40,235 bases of DNA from Chitinophagaceae bacterium (lineage in GTDB: Bacteria; Bacteroidota; Bacteroidia; Chitinophagales; Chitinophagaceae): positions 1 to 40,235 of the forward strand of contig JAHEZD010000054.1 in NCBI GenBank assembly GCA_023251255.1. Direction: 5' to 3'. Below the pieces are notes generated by a model. It was not told where the DNA came from and did not search any database. It worked only from the letters and a program-made list of their open reading frames with translations. Positions 17,083 through 25,435 of this stretch are shown one piece after another (positions within the stretch are counted from its first letter, which is position 1; each line of letters starts with the position of its first letter). The position numbers and the translations under genes were made by a program.

Positions 17083-19650
17083 ATGAGATTCGTTCCAACA
17101 CTGATATTTTGCGCTCTTATGTATTTCGGTTGGGGCCAAGACCGAGAGGAAGGCCTTTTACGAGGTAGCAGGCCAATTATTGATCTATCCAAAATTCCAG
17201 TTAGTTCCTATGAGCCAGGTATAGTATCTGTAAAATTCAAAGCAAACTTCTCCCCTCTGCTGGAAAACACAATACCTGCTGAAAAAAATACCTTCTTTCT
17301 ATTTGGCATTGGCGAAATTGACAGGTTGAACAAAAGAAACAAGGTAAAAAATGCTAGTCGCTTATTTATTAATTCGACTGAAAGCAAATATCAATTGCAT
17401 AGAAGATGGGGCATGAACCTTTGGTACAATTTATCGTTACCAAAAGATGCTGATATCAAAAAAACAGTTGAAGAATATATTCAGAGTGGATATTTTGAAG
17501 TGGTTGAACCACTTTATAAAATAGAAACTACTGGAATAAGAACTGTTAAATCGTTCGTCCCGGATGATCCCAAGTTTATTGAGCAATGGAACCTGAAAAA
17601 TACTGGCCAATTGGGTGGCTCAATTGGTAGAGATTTGGGAATGACAGATGCTTGGGATATTGAAAAAGGTAAACCGGAAGTTATCGTTGCTATGATTGAT
17701 AGGGGCATACAATATAACCATCCCGACCTGGCCCAGAACATGTGGACTGGTATTGGATATAATTTCGTTACCAATAATGGCATTATATCTCCAGAAGATC
17801 ATGGAACATGTACAGCGGGCATAGTTGCCGGCGTTAACAATAATAACACTGGCATTAGTGGTATTGCGGGAGGGGACGGCTCTTTGAATAGTGGTGCAAG
17901 ATTAATGAGCTGCCAAATATTTATGGGCAGTAATACGAATGGAAATATAGCAGATGCACTTGTTTGGGCAGCAGACCATGGAGCCTGTATAGCGTCAAAC
18001 AGTTGGGTTTTTACGAATGCCGGTGTTTACAGGCAATCAGTGCTCGATGCCATTGACTATTTCTGCAGTAATGGTGGGGGCAATGTTTTACAAGGAGGAT
18101 TGGTCATCGCTGCTGCTGGTAACAATGGTGATGAAAGGTTTACCTACCCCGCCTGTTATGAAAAAGTGATTGGTGTTGCATCCACCAATAACAAGGATAT
18201 ACGTTCTCCTTTTTCAAATTATGGAAATTGGGTTGATATTTCAGCACCTGCCGGTGATGGACTGGGCGACGCTTCAGACATTCCAACAACGTCTATCAAT
18301 GGTTATGCTTTCTTTAGCGGCACTTCTGCCTGCGCACCTCATGTGGCAGGTGTTGCAGCTTTGATTGCCTCAAAACTGTCAGGCAAGGCATCTGCAAGTG
18401 ATGTTAGGGACATTCTACTCTCCACTACTGATGAAATCTACCAATTAAACCCTGGTTATATCGGCAAACTAGGAACTGGGAGGGTCAATGCTTTTAAGGC
18501 CCTTCAAAAAGCACAGTCATTCCTTATAAACAATGCAGTATCACCGCCAATAAGTTTTACAGCTAACGCAGATTGCCATTTCATAAACCTTTCTTGGACC
18601 AAAAACCCGAATAATAATGATGTACTAATTGTTTATAATGAAAACAATTCAATCGGGATCCCCAACAATGGCAGTTCCTATAATATAGGAGAAAACGTAA
18701 CTGGATTGGGCAAGGTTATTTATAAGGGCAATGGTAGCAATTTTAATTTTGCCATCCCCAACAACAATGTCTTCCAATATTTCAAAATATGGTCCTTGAA
18801 TGCCACCAACCAATATTCATACGGCAAACAGTTGGAAATATTAACTGGTCCAGTTTATCCAATTAATGACAATGCAGGCTATGACGAAGGATTTGAAGGC
18901 CTAAGCTTTCCCTATCAATCATTAAGGGTCAACAATCCCGATGCAAGTTTTACTTGGGAAAGAACAAATGGCGCCAAACATGATGGTTCCAAATGTGCAT
19001 TTATTGACAATTTTGATTACACGGCTATCAATCAAGCGGACTTCATGTATCTACCCTATCTAAAAGTTAACAATGTGGATTCTATTAAGTTATCTTTTTG
19101 GAAAGCCTATCGCACCAATGTAAATGCTGATAGTTTGGTCATACTTGTTTCCACGGATTGTGGCAAAACCTACAGCCCTGTTTGGCAAAAAGGAGGTAAC
19201 GATTTGGCTACAGTTCCTGGGAACCAGGCTACAGCCTACATTCCAGCAGATGCAGACTGGAAGAAGCAAGAAATTACTTTCAGCATTCCTCTAAGTGCAG
19301 AAAAAGTAATCATTGGTTTTAAAAACATCAATGGACATGGACAAATTTTATACTTAGATGATATAAGTGTAACCACTAATGTACGCCCCGAAAGATTGTT
19401 GAATGACGGTATTGTGATTACACCCAATCCTTTTTCTAAACAATTTACAGTTAGGCTCTTCTCTTCAACTGCTGATTTAAAGGCAATAAGCATTTTCAAT
19501 TCTTTGGGGCAAAAGGTATTTTCCCAAACCTACGCTGGGGATGCAGGTTCGTCCATGGTTTTTGATATGGCTAAATTCGCCAAGGGAGTATATCATGTGA
19601 GGTTTGATTATACCAATAAATCTGTTACAAAAAAGATTGTAAAATTGTAG
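17083..19650 (+). CDS. Secreted S8 (subtilisin-like) serine protease with anchor-J domain and T9SS tail
   Basis: This 855-residue protein starts with a signal peptide (MRFVPTLIFCALMYFGWGQ) and a prodomain of about 150 residues. The subtilase domain has the complete triad: Asp206 in VAMIDRGIQYNHPD, His240 in EDHGTCTAGIVAG and Ser415 in SGTSACAPHVAGVAAL. AAAGNNGDERF carries the oxyanion Asn. A fibronectin-like stretch follows, then one jelly-roll cleaved-adhesin domain (DEGFEGLSFPY ... STDCGKTYSPVWQKGGNDL). The T9SS sorting domain runs from ITPNPFSKQF to KSVTKKIVKL. The last two modules are close relatives of those in the neighbouring M43 protease. It should be an exported surface or released endopeptidase. 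Confidence 0.93.
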   Translation: MRFVPTLIFCALMYFGWGQDREEGLLRGSRPIIDLSKIPVSSYEPGIVSVKFKANFSPLLENTIPAEKNTFFLFGIGEIDRLNKRNKVKNASRLFINSTESKYQLHRRWGMNLWYNLSLPKDADIKKTVEEYIQSGYFEVVEPLYKIETTGIRTVKSFVPDDPKFIEQWNLKNTGQLGGSIGRDLGMTDAWDIEKGKPEVIVAMIDRGIQYNHPDLAQNMWTGIGYNFVTNNGIISPEDHGTCTAGIVAGVNNNNTGISGIAGGDGSLNSGARLMSCQIFMGSNTNGNIADALVWAADHGACIASNSWVFTNAGVYRQSVLDAIDYFCSNGGGNVLQGGLVIAAAGNNGDERFTYPACYEKVIGVASTNNKDIRSPFSNYGNWVDISAPAGDGLGDASDIPTTSINGYAFFSGTSACAPHVAGVAALIASKLSGKASASDVRDILLSTTDEIYQLNPGYIGKLGTGRVNAFKALQKAQSFLINNAVSPPISFTANADCHFINLSWTKNPNNNDVLIVYNENNSIGIPNNGSSYNIGENVTGLGKVIYKGNGSNFNFAIPNNNVFQYFKIWSLNATNQYSYGKQLEILTGPVYPINDNAGYDEGFEGLSFPYQSLRVNNPDASFTWERTNGAKHDGSKCAFIDNFDYTAINQADFMYLPYLKVNNVDSIKLSFWKAYRTNVNADSLVILVSTDCGKTYSPVWQKGGNDLATVPGNQATAYIPADADWKKQEITFSIPLSAEKVIIGFKNINGHGQILYLDDISVTTNVRPERLLNDGIVITPNPFSKQFTVRLFSSTADLKAISIFNSLGQKVFSQTYAGDAGSSMVFDMAKFAKGVYHVRFDYTNKSVTKKIVKL

Positions 19651-19664
19651 TTTTTTACGCTGCG

Positions 19665-19772
19665 ATAAAAGCTCAATCTTCATCCTCCCCTGAATGAAGC
19701 CTTTTTACTATTGCTCAGGATTAACTTGTCTGGTGTTCAATTCGTGTTCTGCTGCCCGTCTTAAAAAAATAG
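19665..19772 (+). repeat. Dispersed intergenic repeat, copy A
   Basis: This segment aligns end to end with 25261-25373 over about 105 bases. Shared blocks include ATAAAAGC, TGAATG, TCAGGAT, GGTGTTCAA and TGTTCT. Both copies are in the same orientation in non-coding DNA. The middle (TTGCTCAGGATTAACTTG) resembles a degenerate TCGACAAGCTCAGGAT core. Confidence 0.65.
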
Positions 19773-19837
19773 GCAAAAACAAAGTTTCGATTTTAAAAAT
19801 AAACAACCGTCATAGGCATCTATTAATTTGCTAGCTG

Positions 19838-19845
19838 TAGCTTTG
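19838..19845 (+). promoter_or_regulatory. Candidate -7 promoter box for mqnE
   Basis: TAGCTTTG exactly matches TAnnTTTG and ends 20 bases before the ATG at 19866. Confidence 0.6.
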
Positions 19846-19865
19846 CAGCATTAAATTCTTGAGAG

Positions 19866-21038
19866 ATGGTAACAGCAGATGTAACTAAGATTATTGGGCA
19901 GGTGGCAGACGAACAACTACAAACGATTGCCAATAAAATATTGAACAGGCAGCGTATTTCATTTGATGATGGCGTGGCCCTGTTTGAAAAAGGAACCCTA
20001 CCATTTTTGGGCGCCTTGGCCAATTGGGTGCGTGAAGGCAAACACGGCAACAAAACCTATTTCAACCGTAACTTCCATATAGAGCCTACTAATGTTTGTG
20101 TGTTCAGTTGCAAGTTCTGCTCCTACTCAAAACTCTATGCACATAAGGAAGAAGGATGGGAACTAACCATTGATGACATGCTGAACATTGTAAAAAAATA
20201 TGATGGGCAACCGGTGACTGAGGTACATATTGTAGGTGGCGTTCATCCCAAAATGAACCTTAATTTCTTTATGGAACTGTTGAGGGCAATAAAGGCACAC
20301 CGTCCTGAACTGCACTTGAAAGGTTTTACACCTGTTGAACTGGATTATATGTTCAGGAAGGCAAAAGTTAGTGTGGAAGAAGGTATGAAGCTAGTGCATG
20401 AAGCTGGTCTTGATTCATTGCCAGGCGGTGGTGCAGAAATTTTCCATCCAGAAGTGCGTTCACAAATTTGTGATGATAAAGTGGATGCTGAAGGATGGCT
20501 GCACATTCATAAAGCTGCACATAACCTGGGTATGCACAGCAATGCCACAATGCTCTATGGCCATATTGAAAAGTACTGGCACCGGATTGACCATATGGAC
20601 AGGTTAAGGACCATGCAGGATGAAACAGGTGGTTTCAATACGTTCATTCCGCTCAAGTTCAGGAACAAGGACAACGATATGAGCAACATCCCAGAATCGT
20701 CCATTATTGAAGACATGAAAATGTATGCTGTAGCAAGATTGTACATGGACAACTTCCCACACATTAAAGCCTACTGGCCAATGCTTGGCAGGCAGAATGC
20801 CCAGCTAACATTGAGCTTTGGGGTAAATGATATAGATGGAACGATTGATGATTCAACAAAGATTTATGCAATGGCTGGCAGCGAGGAACAAACGCCCAGC
20901 ATGAGCACTGCGCAACTGGTTACTTTGATTAAACAAGTGAAACGACAACCTGTAGAACGTGACACTTTGTACAATGAAATCAGGGACTATACAGATATTG
21001 ATGTGAAGGAAATCGAAGTGAATCCTTTGTTGAATTAG
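19866..21038 (+). CDS. mqnE: Aminodeoxyfutalosine synthase (radical SAM, menaquinone biosynthesis)
   Basis: This 390-residue radical SAM enzyme has the cluster motif NVCVFSCKFCSY with Cys78, Cys82 and Cys85 (CX3CX2C). It also has EVHIVGGVHP, the LPGGGAEIFHPEVR segment and MHSNATMLYGHIE followed by DETGGFNTFIPLKF. That combination fits MqnE rather than the related MqnC (cyclic dehypoxanthine futalosine synthase) or CofH. MqnE joins an enolpyruvyl-benzoate to a SAM-derived adenosyl radical in the futalosine route to menaquinone. No other mqn gene is in the window. It has its own -7 box and is followed 15 bases later by a small secreted protein. Confidence 0.88.
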   Translation: MVTADVTKIIGQVADEQLQTIANKILNRQRISFDDGVALFEKGTLPFLGALANWVREGKHGNKTYFNRNFHIEPTNVCVFSCKFCSYSKLYAHKEEGWELTIDDMLNIVKKYDGQPVTEVHIVGGVHPKMNLNFFMELLRAIKAHRPELHLKGFTPVELDYMFRKAKVSVEEGMKLVHEAGLDSLPGGGAEIFHPEVRSQICDDKVDAEGWLHIHKAAHNLGMHSNATMLYGHIEKYWHRIDHMDRLRTMQDETGGFNTFIPLKFRNKDNDMSNIPESSIIEDMKMYAVARLYMDNFPHIKAYWPMLGRQNAQLTLSFGVNDIDGTIDDSTKIYAMAGSEEQTPSMSTAQLVTLIKQVKRQPVERDTLYNEIRDYTDIDVKEIEVNPLLN

Positions 21039-21053
21039 CAGTACAAACCATTT

Positions 21054-21521
21054 ATGAAAATTTTTTTGTTATTAACCCTATCAACCCTTTTCATGCAAAT
21101 CGTATGGTCTCAGGGTTATATTGACCTCAAGAAAAAGAAGGTTAGGAAAGATCTGCTGAAATACACCAAGAAACAAAATTTCAAAACGGTATTAGAAGAA
21201 CATGACGATAAAATTGTTTTCTTGATAAGGGATTCTTCGATAAGGCCTTTAGACCAAATAATTTACTTTGATGAAAAAGGGAAATGCAAACAGGAAGTCA
21301 GAAAATTTGACTGCGATTCTTGTGGCCAAAAATACCTAGCCAAAGTACTTGGCATCAAAAGTTATAAATGGAAGAAAGTTGGTAGTAATCAATACTATTC
21401 AACCTTTGCACTTAAACGTTTGCTAACAGAGAAAACAGGAATTGATGGTTCCCACACATTTACAGTAGACAGGTTGAACTTAAATAGAAAGGAATACAAA
21501 GAAGCAATTGGGGCTAAGTAA
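21054..21521 (+). CDS. Small secreted protein of unknown function
   Basis: This 155-residue protein has a signal peptide (MKIFLLLTLSTLFMQIVWSQ) followed by a lysine-rich start (DLKKKKVRKDLLKYTKK). A DCDSCGQKYL segment, with its two cysteines, might form a disulphide. I recognise no family. Its position 15 bases after mqnE suggests shared transcription, but there is no functional link that I can support. Its last eight bases overlap the 3' end of tilS on the opposite strand. Confidence 0.7.
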   Translation: MKIFLLLTLSTLFMQIVWSQGYIDLKKKKVRKDLLKYTKKQNFKTVLEEHDDKIVFLIRDSSIRPLDQIIYFDEKGKCKQEVRKFDCDSCGQKYLAKVLGIKSYKWKKVGSNQYYSTFALKRLLTEKTGIDGSHTFTVDRLNLNRKEYKEAIGAK

Positions 21522-22866
21522 TTTTGTCGATAATCACTCGTAAAATATTCTTTGTTGAGGGTTTTATTTTTACCCTATCGTCAATTCGCAAACCAATCAC
21601 CCAAATAATTTTCTTGTTGCTTTCCAGCACCCAAACATTCTCCTTAGTTGTTTTGGAAAGTTTTTGGTCGATAAAAAATTTGCTTAATTTTTTCTTCTTG
21701 GGCATCCCCAATGGATAAAAGTAATCACCAGTTTTTGCTTTACGTAACAGCAATGGAAAGCTGATGGCACCTGCATCAAAGGCTGCAATGGAAGCTGAGT
21801 CTTGAACCTTGTAACTTGAGCCTTCTAAGCTTTCAAAAATCAGCTCCCCTTTTTCAAAAGCTACATTCTTCTCCCCTGCATCAATAACAATATGCTTGGC
21901 TTCATCCCCTTGCAGCGTTGCAATGATGAGCCATTTTCTGTTCAGGATAATTCTATGAGTAGATGACTGAATAAAGCTTCCATTCTCTGCATCCAGCAAC
22001 TTAATCACTTCATTTGCCTGATGGGCAGTAAATCCAAAATCCTTGATGATTTCCCAAACAATGGTTTGCAATGGAACAGCCTGCCTCAACTTCAAAACAG
22101 GAATATGGGTTTCATTTCCTTTCTGTTCCAGCAGCTTTGATTTATGTAATTGAATAGCCTGATTGTATAACTGTTCAGCCTCACCCATCCGTTCAATATT
22201 GTTCAGCAAATTATCTTCTACAGAAGAAAAAATAGTTTTCATCATTGGTATTACTTGGTGCCTGATATAGTTCCTTGAATATTTATCAGAAGCATTGGAT
22301 GAATCTTCCACCCAACTTAAATTGTTCTCTTTTGCATAAGCAACAATGGCTTCCTTTTTTGCAAACAATAATGAACGAATAATATTGCCCTGTTTTGGCA
22401 AGATGCCATGTAACCCACTGATACCAGTTCCCCTGAAGAAATTGAAGAGCACCGTTTCTATATTGTCATCTGCATGATGGGCAGTCAATAATTTTGAATG
22501 TTGTGTTTTAAATGTTGAATTAAGGAGTTCGTTGAACCAGTCATACCTCAACTTCCTTGCAGCTTCTTGAATGGATGTTTTATTTTTATTGGCGAATGAT
22601 GCTGTGTCAAATTGCTTCACCAGAACTTCCTTTCCATATTTCCCAGCAAGGCTCCTTACAAAATTTTCATCCCTTGTGCTTTCCTCTTCTCTTAGTTGAA
22701 AATTGCAATGTGCAATGGTAAAATCAAATCCACTCTTGCTAACCAAATCAACCAATACAATGCTGTCAATGCCACCACTTACTGCCAATAAAAGATGACA
22801 GTTATTAATGGACAGCTGATTGAAATGCTTTTGCCAGTTGGCCTTGAATTGATCTAGTAAACTCAT
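21514..22866 (-). CDS. tilS: tRNA(Ile)-lysidine synthetase
   Basis: This 450-residue protein has the PP-loop LLLAVSGGIDS (residues 25-35), the substrate-binding TAHHADDNIETVLFNFFRGTG segment, and the C-terminal TilS domain with FYPLGMPKKKKLSKFFIDQKLS. It attaches lysine to C34 of the AUA-reading tRNA(Ile), changing both codon and amino-acid identity, and is essential in most bacteria. The length is typical of full-size three-domain enzymes. It is convergent with the small secreted gene, with an eight-base 3' overlap. A perfect hairpin lies 12 bases before its start codon. Confidence 0.95.
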   Translation of the reverse strand: MSLLDQFKANWQKHFNQLSINNCHLLLAVSGGIDSIVLVDLVSKSGFDFTIAHCNFQLREEESTRDENFVRSLAGKYGKEVLVKQFDTASFANKNKTSIQEAARKLRYDWFNELLNSTFKTQHSKLLTAHHADDNIETVLFNFFRGTGISGLHGILPKQGNIIRSLLFAKKEAIVAYAKENNLSWVEDSSNASDKYSRNYIRHQVIPMMKTIFSSVEDNLLNNIERMGEAEQLYNQAIQLHKSKLLEQKGNETHIPVLKLRQAVPLQTIVWEIIKDFGFTAHQANEVIKLLDAENGSFIQSSTHRIILNRKWLIIATLQGDEAKHIVIDAGEKNVAFEKGELIFESLEGSSYKVQDSASIAAFDAGAISFPLLLRKAKTGDYFYPLGMPKKKKLSKFFIDQKLSKTTKENVWVLESNKKIIWVIGLRIDDRVKIKPSTKNILRVIIDKIT

Positions 22867-22878
22867 GTTTATAAAGAT

Positions 22879-22907
22879 AAAATGCTGAAGCTAGACTTCA
22901 GCATTTT
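22879..22907 (-). terminator. Hairpin between glnS and tilS, terminator or tilS leader structure
   Basis: AAAATGCTGAAG (22879-22890) and CTTCAGCATTTT (22896-22907) form a perfect 12-base stem with the loop CTAGA. On the minus strand it is followed by the T-rich ATCTTTATAA and, after 12 bases, by the tilS ATG. It could end glnS transcription or sit in the tilS leader. Confidence 0.6.
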
Positions 22908-22918
22908 GAAAGTATGAT

Positions 22919-22961
22919 GTCGACAAGCCTGCCTGCCGGCAAAGGCTGGCTCAACCTGACA
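22919..22961. repeat. TCGACAAGC/TCAACCTGACA repeat core interrupted by a 22-base CTGCCTGCCGGC element
   Basis: GTCGACAAGC (22919-22928) and TCAACCTGACA (22951-22961) together make the core of the repeat found at 1396-1415. Between them lie 22 bases (22929-22950) containing CTGCCTGCCGGC and an imperfect complementary half. The flanking GC is repeated at both ends of the insert. Confidence 0.6.
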
Positions 22962-23063
22962 TTCTTCTGCTGTTCAAATTTATTCTCTTGTATAAGTGTG
23001 CGACGCAACTGAAGCTCAATCTTATCCTATTGCTGGTCACCAAAAAATCTTCGCTTCAATCTC

Positions 23064-23089
23064 CACAACACCCCTTCAGGGGATGGGGG
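23064..23089 (-). other. CCCCTGAAGGGG palindrome directly after glnS
   Basis: CCCCTTCAGGGG (23071-23082) is a tight GC-rich hairpin within 20 bases of the glnS stop. A run of six T on the minus strand comes only about 20 bases later, so it is at best a weak terminator. It may instead be another dispersed palindromic repeat. Confidence 0.35.
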
Positions 23090-24751
23090 CTAACTCTTCT
23101 TCGCTTCCTTCGCCCAAGTATCTTTCAGGCCAACCGTTCTGTTGAATACGATCTTTTCCTCACTGCTGTCCTTATCCAAACAGAAATAGCCCTTGCGGAT
23201 AAATTGGTAACGTTCATCGAACTTGGCTTCGTGCAAACAGGGCTCCATATAAACAGTTTCCACTATTTGCAAGGAATGGGGGTTGATGTAATTTTTGAAA
23301 TCACCTTCAGCATCAGCCACATTTTCTTCGGTGAACAACCTGTCATACAAACGTACCTCCGCTGTTGCTGCATGTTTCACACTTACCCAATGCAAAGTGC
23401 CCTTTACGTGGATACCACTGGTATCGCTGCCACTCTTGCTTTCTGGGATGTAACTGCAACGGAGTTCAGTAATATTACCAGCATCATCTTTAACCACTTC
23501 ATCGCACTTGATAATATATGCGCCTTTTAAGCGGACCATTCCTCCCGGAAATAACCTAAAGAATTTCTTGGGGGGGATTTCCATAAAATCTTCACGTTCT
23601 ATATAAATCCCGCTGCTAAAAGCCACCTCACGGTATGTAGTATTCTCATCTTCGGGATTGTCCTCAATTTTCAACAACTCAGTCATATCCGTGTAATTGG
23701 TAATGACAACCTTCAATGGGTCGAACACCACCATCCTTCTCAATGCAATCTTATTGAGGTGTTCCCGAACACAGAACTCCAATAAGCTTAGGTCAATTAG
23801 GTTCTCACGTTTGGCCACACCAATTTTATCGCAGAACTCACGGATGGCTTCTGCTGTGTAGCCCCTTCTACGCATGGCTGCAATGGCAGGCATACGTGGG
23901 TCGTCCCAAGTTTTTACATGGCCCTCGTTCACCAATTGGAGCAGCTTGCGTTTGCTCATCACGGTATAGGTCATGTTCAACCTTGCAAATTCATATTGGT
24001 GGCTGGGGAAAATACCCAACTGCTCTATAAACCAATCGTACAAGGGACGATGGGGAATAAATTCAAGTGTGCAGATGCTATGGGTGATATTCTCTATTGA
24101 ATCACTTTGGCCATGTGCAAAATCGTACATAGGGTAAATGCACCAGGTATCGCCAGTACGGTGGTGGTGGGCATGCTTGATCCTGTACAGCAATGGGTCA
24201 CGCAAGTGCATGTTATTACTGGCCATATCAATTTTGGCACGCAACACTTTTTCACCATCCCTGTATTTTCCCAGCCGCATGTCCAGGAACAGTTTCAGGT
24301 TTTCCTCAATGCTCCTATTGGAAAACTCATTCCTCGCACCGGGCTGGGTGGGTGTCCCCTTCTGTTTGGCTATTTCCTCCGCACTGCTATCATCCACATA
24401 GGCCAATCCTTTTTCAATCAATCGCACAGCAAGGTTGTACAACTGTTCAAAATAGTCCGATGCGTACAGTTCGTTGGCCCATTCAAAGCCCAACCATTTC
24501 ACATCTTCCTTTATGCTGTCCACATATTCCGTTTCCTCCGTAACTGGGTTGGTATCATCGAAACGCAGATTGGTCTTCCCCCCATATTTTTTTGAGAGAC
24601 CAAAATTCAGGCAAATACTCTTTGCATGGCCAATATGTAAATAACCATTGGGCTCCGGGGGGAAACGGGTGAGAATGGATTTGTATTTCCCGTTCTTCAA
24701 GTCATCTTCTATAATTTCCTCCAAAAAATTAAGGCTCTTTTCTTCACTCAT
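23090..24751 (-). CDS. glnS: Glutaminyl-tRNA synthetase
   Basis: This 553-residue class I synthetase has FPPEPNGYLHIGHAKS with HIGH at residues 39-42, LRFDDTNP just after, and the KMSKS counterpart VMSKR at residues 264-268, a GlnRS hallmark. The usual C-terminal anticodon-binding beta-barrels follow. It charges tRNA(Gln) directly with glutamine, so this organism need not rely on the transamidation route for Gln-tRNA. It has an exact -7 box 59 bases upstream and lies upstream of tilS on the same strand, 223 bases away. Confidence 0.96.
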   Translation of the reverse strand: MSEEKSLNFLEEIIEDDLKNGKYKSILTRFPPEPNGYLHIGHAKSICLNFGLSKKYGGKTNLRFDDTNPVTEETEYVDSIKEDVKWLGFEWANELYASDYFEQLYNLAVRLIEKGLAYVDDSSAEEIAKQKGTPTQPGARNEFSNRSIEENLKLFLDMRLGKYRDGEKVLRAKIDMASNNMHLRDPLLYRIKHAHHHRTGDTWCIYPMYDFAHGQSDSIENITHSICTLEFIPHRPLYDWFIEQLGIFPSHQYEFARLNMTYTVMSKRKLLQLVNEGHVKTWDDPRMPAIAAMRRRGYTAEAIREFCDKIGVAKRENLIDLSLLEFCVREHLNKIALRRMVVFDPLKVVITNYTDMTELLKIEDNPEDENTTYREVAFSSGIYIEREDFMEIPPKKFFRLFPGGMVRLKGAYIIKCDEVVKDDAGNITELRCSYIPESKSGSDTSGIHVKGTLHWVSVKHAATAEVRLYDRLFTEENVADAEGDFKNYINPHSLQIVETVYMEPCLHEAKFDERYQFIRKGYFCLDKDSSEEKIVFNRTVGLKDTWAKEAKKS

Positions 24752-24809
24752 TGTTACGCTATTTCTGTCATCCCGATTTTATCAAAGGATGTATTGGTTA
24801 AAGGGATAG

Positions 24810-24817
24810 CAAATATA
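24810..24817 (-). promoter_or_regulatory. Candidate -7 promoter box for glnS
   Basis: TATATTTG on the minus strand exactly matches TAnnTTTG. It would give a leader of about 50 bases before the glnS ATG at 24751. Confidence 0.5.
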
Positions 24818-25097
24818 AGGATTATCGAACGAGCTTAAATGCTGCATTGGGCTGCAGTTGTACTGCATATTAATTGACTCAACAAAGTATATCAAGAACT
24901 AGAATTAAAGAATATATTTTGGGTTTCAGAGGTGAATTAAAAGAACCATGGAAACTTTTCCTGCAGAAGAAGGTACGCCAGAAAATGATGAGCTTTCATT
25001 GTTATTGGTTATGGTGAAGGACTATTAAAGCAAGCATGTACACTTTTACCTACTGAAATACTTTTGCCAACTATTTAATAACTTTTGGGGCACAAAA

Positions 25098-25228
25098 TGT
25101 TCCGATGGAACATAAAATAAAGAATGCTTGGTAGAGAATAGATGCTAAAACAAAACAATTTCTGTCCCTTCGGGACAACTTGTAGGTAGAACCAAATAAT
25201 TGAAATTGTTTCCGTTCCGTAGGAACGG
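25098..25228. repeat. Series of three related palindromic units
   Basis: TGTTCCGATGGAACA (25098-25112), TGTCCCTTCGGGACA (25163-25177) and CCGTTCCGTAGGAACGG (25212-25228) are perfect dyads with a short loop and similar architecture. After the first two, GGTAGA occurs 14-22 bases downstream. The arms differ in sequence while keeping complementarity, which suggests selection for or inheritance of a hairpin. Confidence 0.7.
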
Positions 25229-25260
25229 TTTGTGCTAAAGTTTGTGTATTCTACGTTTCA

Positions 25261-25373
25261 ATAAAAGCCCAATATTTATCCTTACTTGAATGGAGCCCTT
25301 CGACTATCGTTCAGGATAAACTTGCCACAGGTGTTCAATGCTTGTTCTTCTGCTTGTCCCCAAAAAATTCTAT
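25261..25373 (+). repeat. Dispersed intergenic repeat, copy B
   Basis: This is the partner of the copy at 19665-19772. It keeps the better version of the repeat core, CCTTCGACTATCGTTCAGGA, and ends in a run of A as copy A does. Confidence 0.65.
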
Positions 25374-25435
25374 CATAACAAAGTAAAATTGCGTAACAAT
25401 AACTCCATTCCTGCTACTAACCAATAAAGCATCTC

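Larger units (their letters stand above)
24752..25435. other. Intergenic region of 684 bases, repeat-rich
   Basis: No credible gene is seen on either strand. The glnS promoter box lies at 24810-24817. A series of three palindromes occupies 25098-25228 and repeat copy B occupies 25261-25373. The segment 24840-25090 has no feature I can name; a short stretch (24949-25027) reads METFPAEEGTPENDELSLLLVMVKDY before a stop, but it is too short and isolated to call a gene. Confidence 0.6.

Noticed and set aside
12858-19650. The protease pair as a defence or toxin-delivery system
   Set aside because: Both have ordinary T9SS secreted-protease architecture, with separate terminators and no immunity or effector partner; a nutritional role is the simpler reading.
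22988-23530. 180-residue plus-strand open frame
   Set aside because: It runs antisense to the well-supported glnS gene and has no family motif or sensible start context.
24949-25027. Short open frame METFPAEEGTPENDEL in the glnS upstream region
   Set aside because: It has only 25 codons and no supporting context; a gene remnant is possible but cannot be shown.
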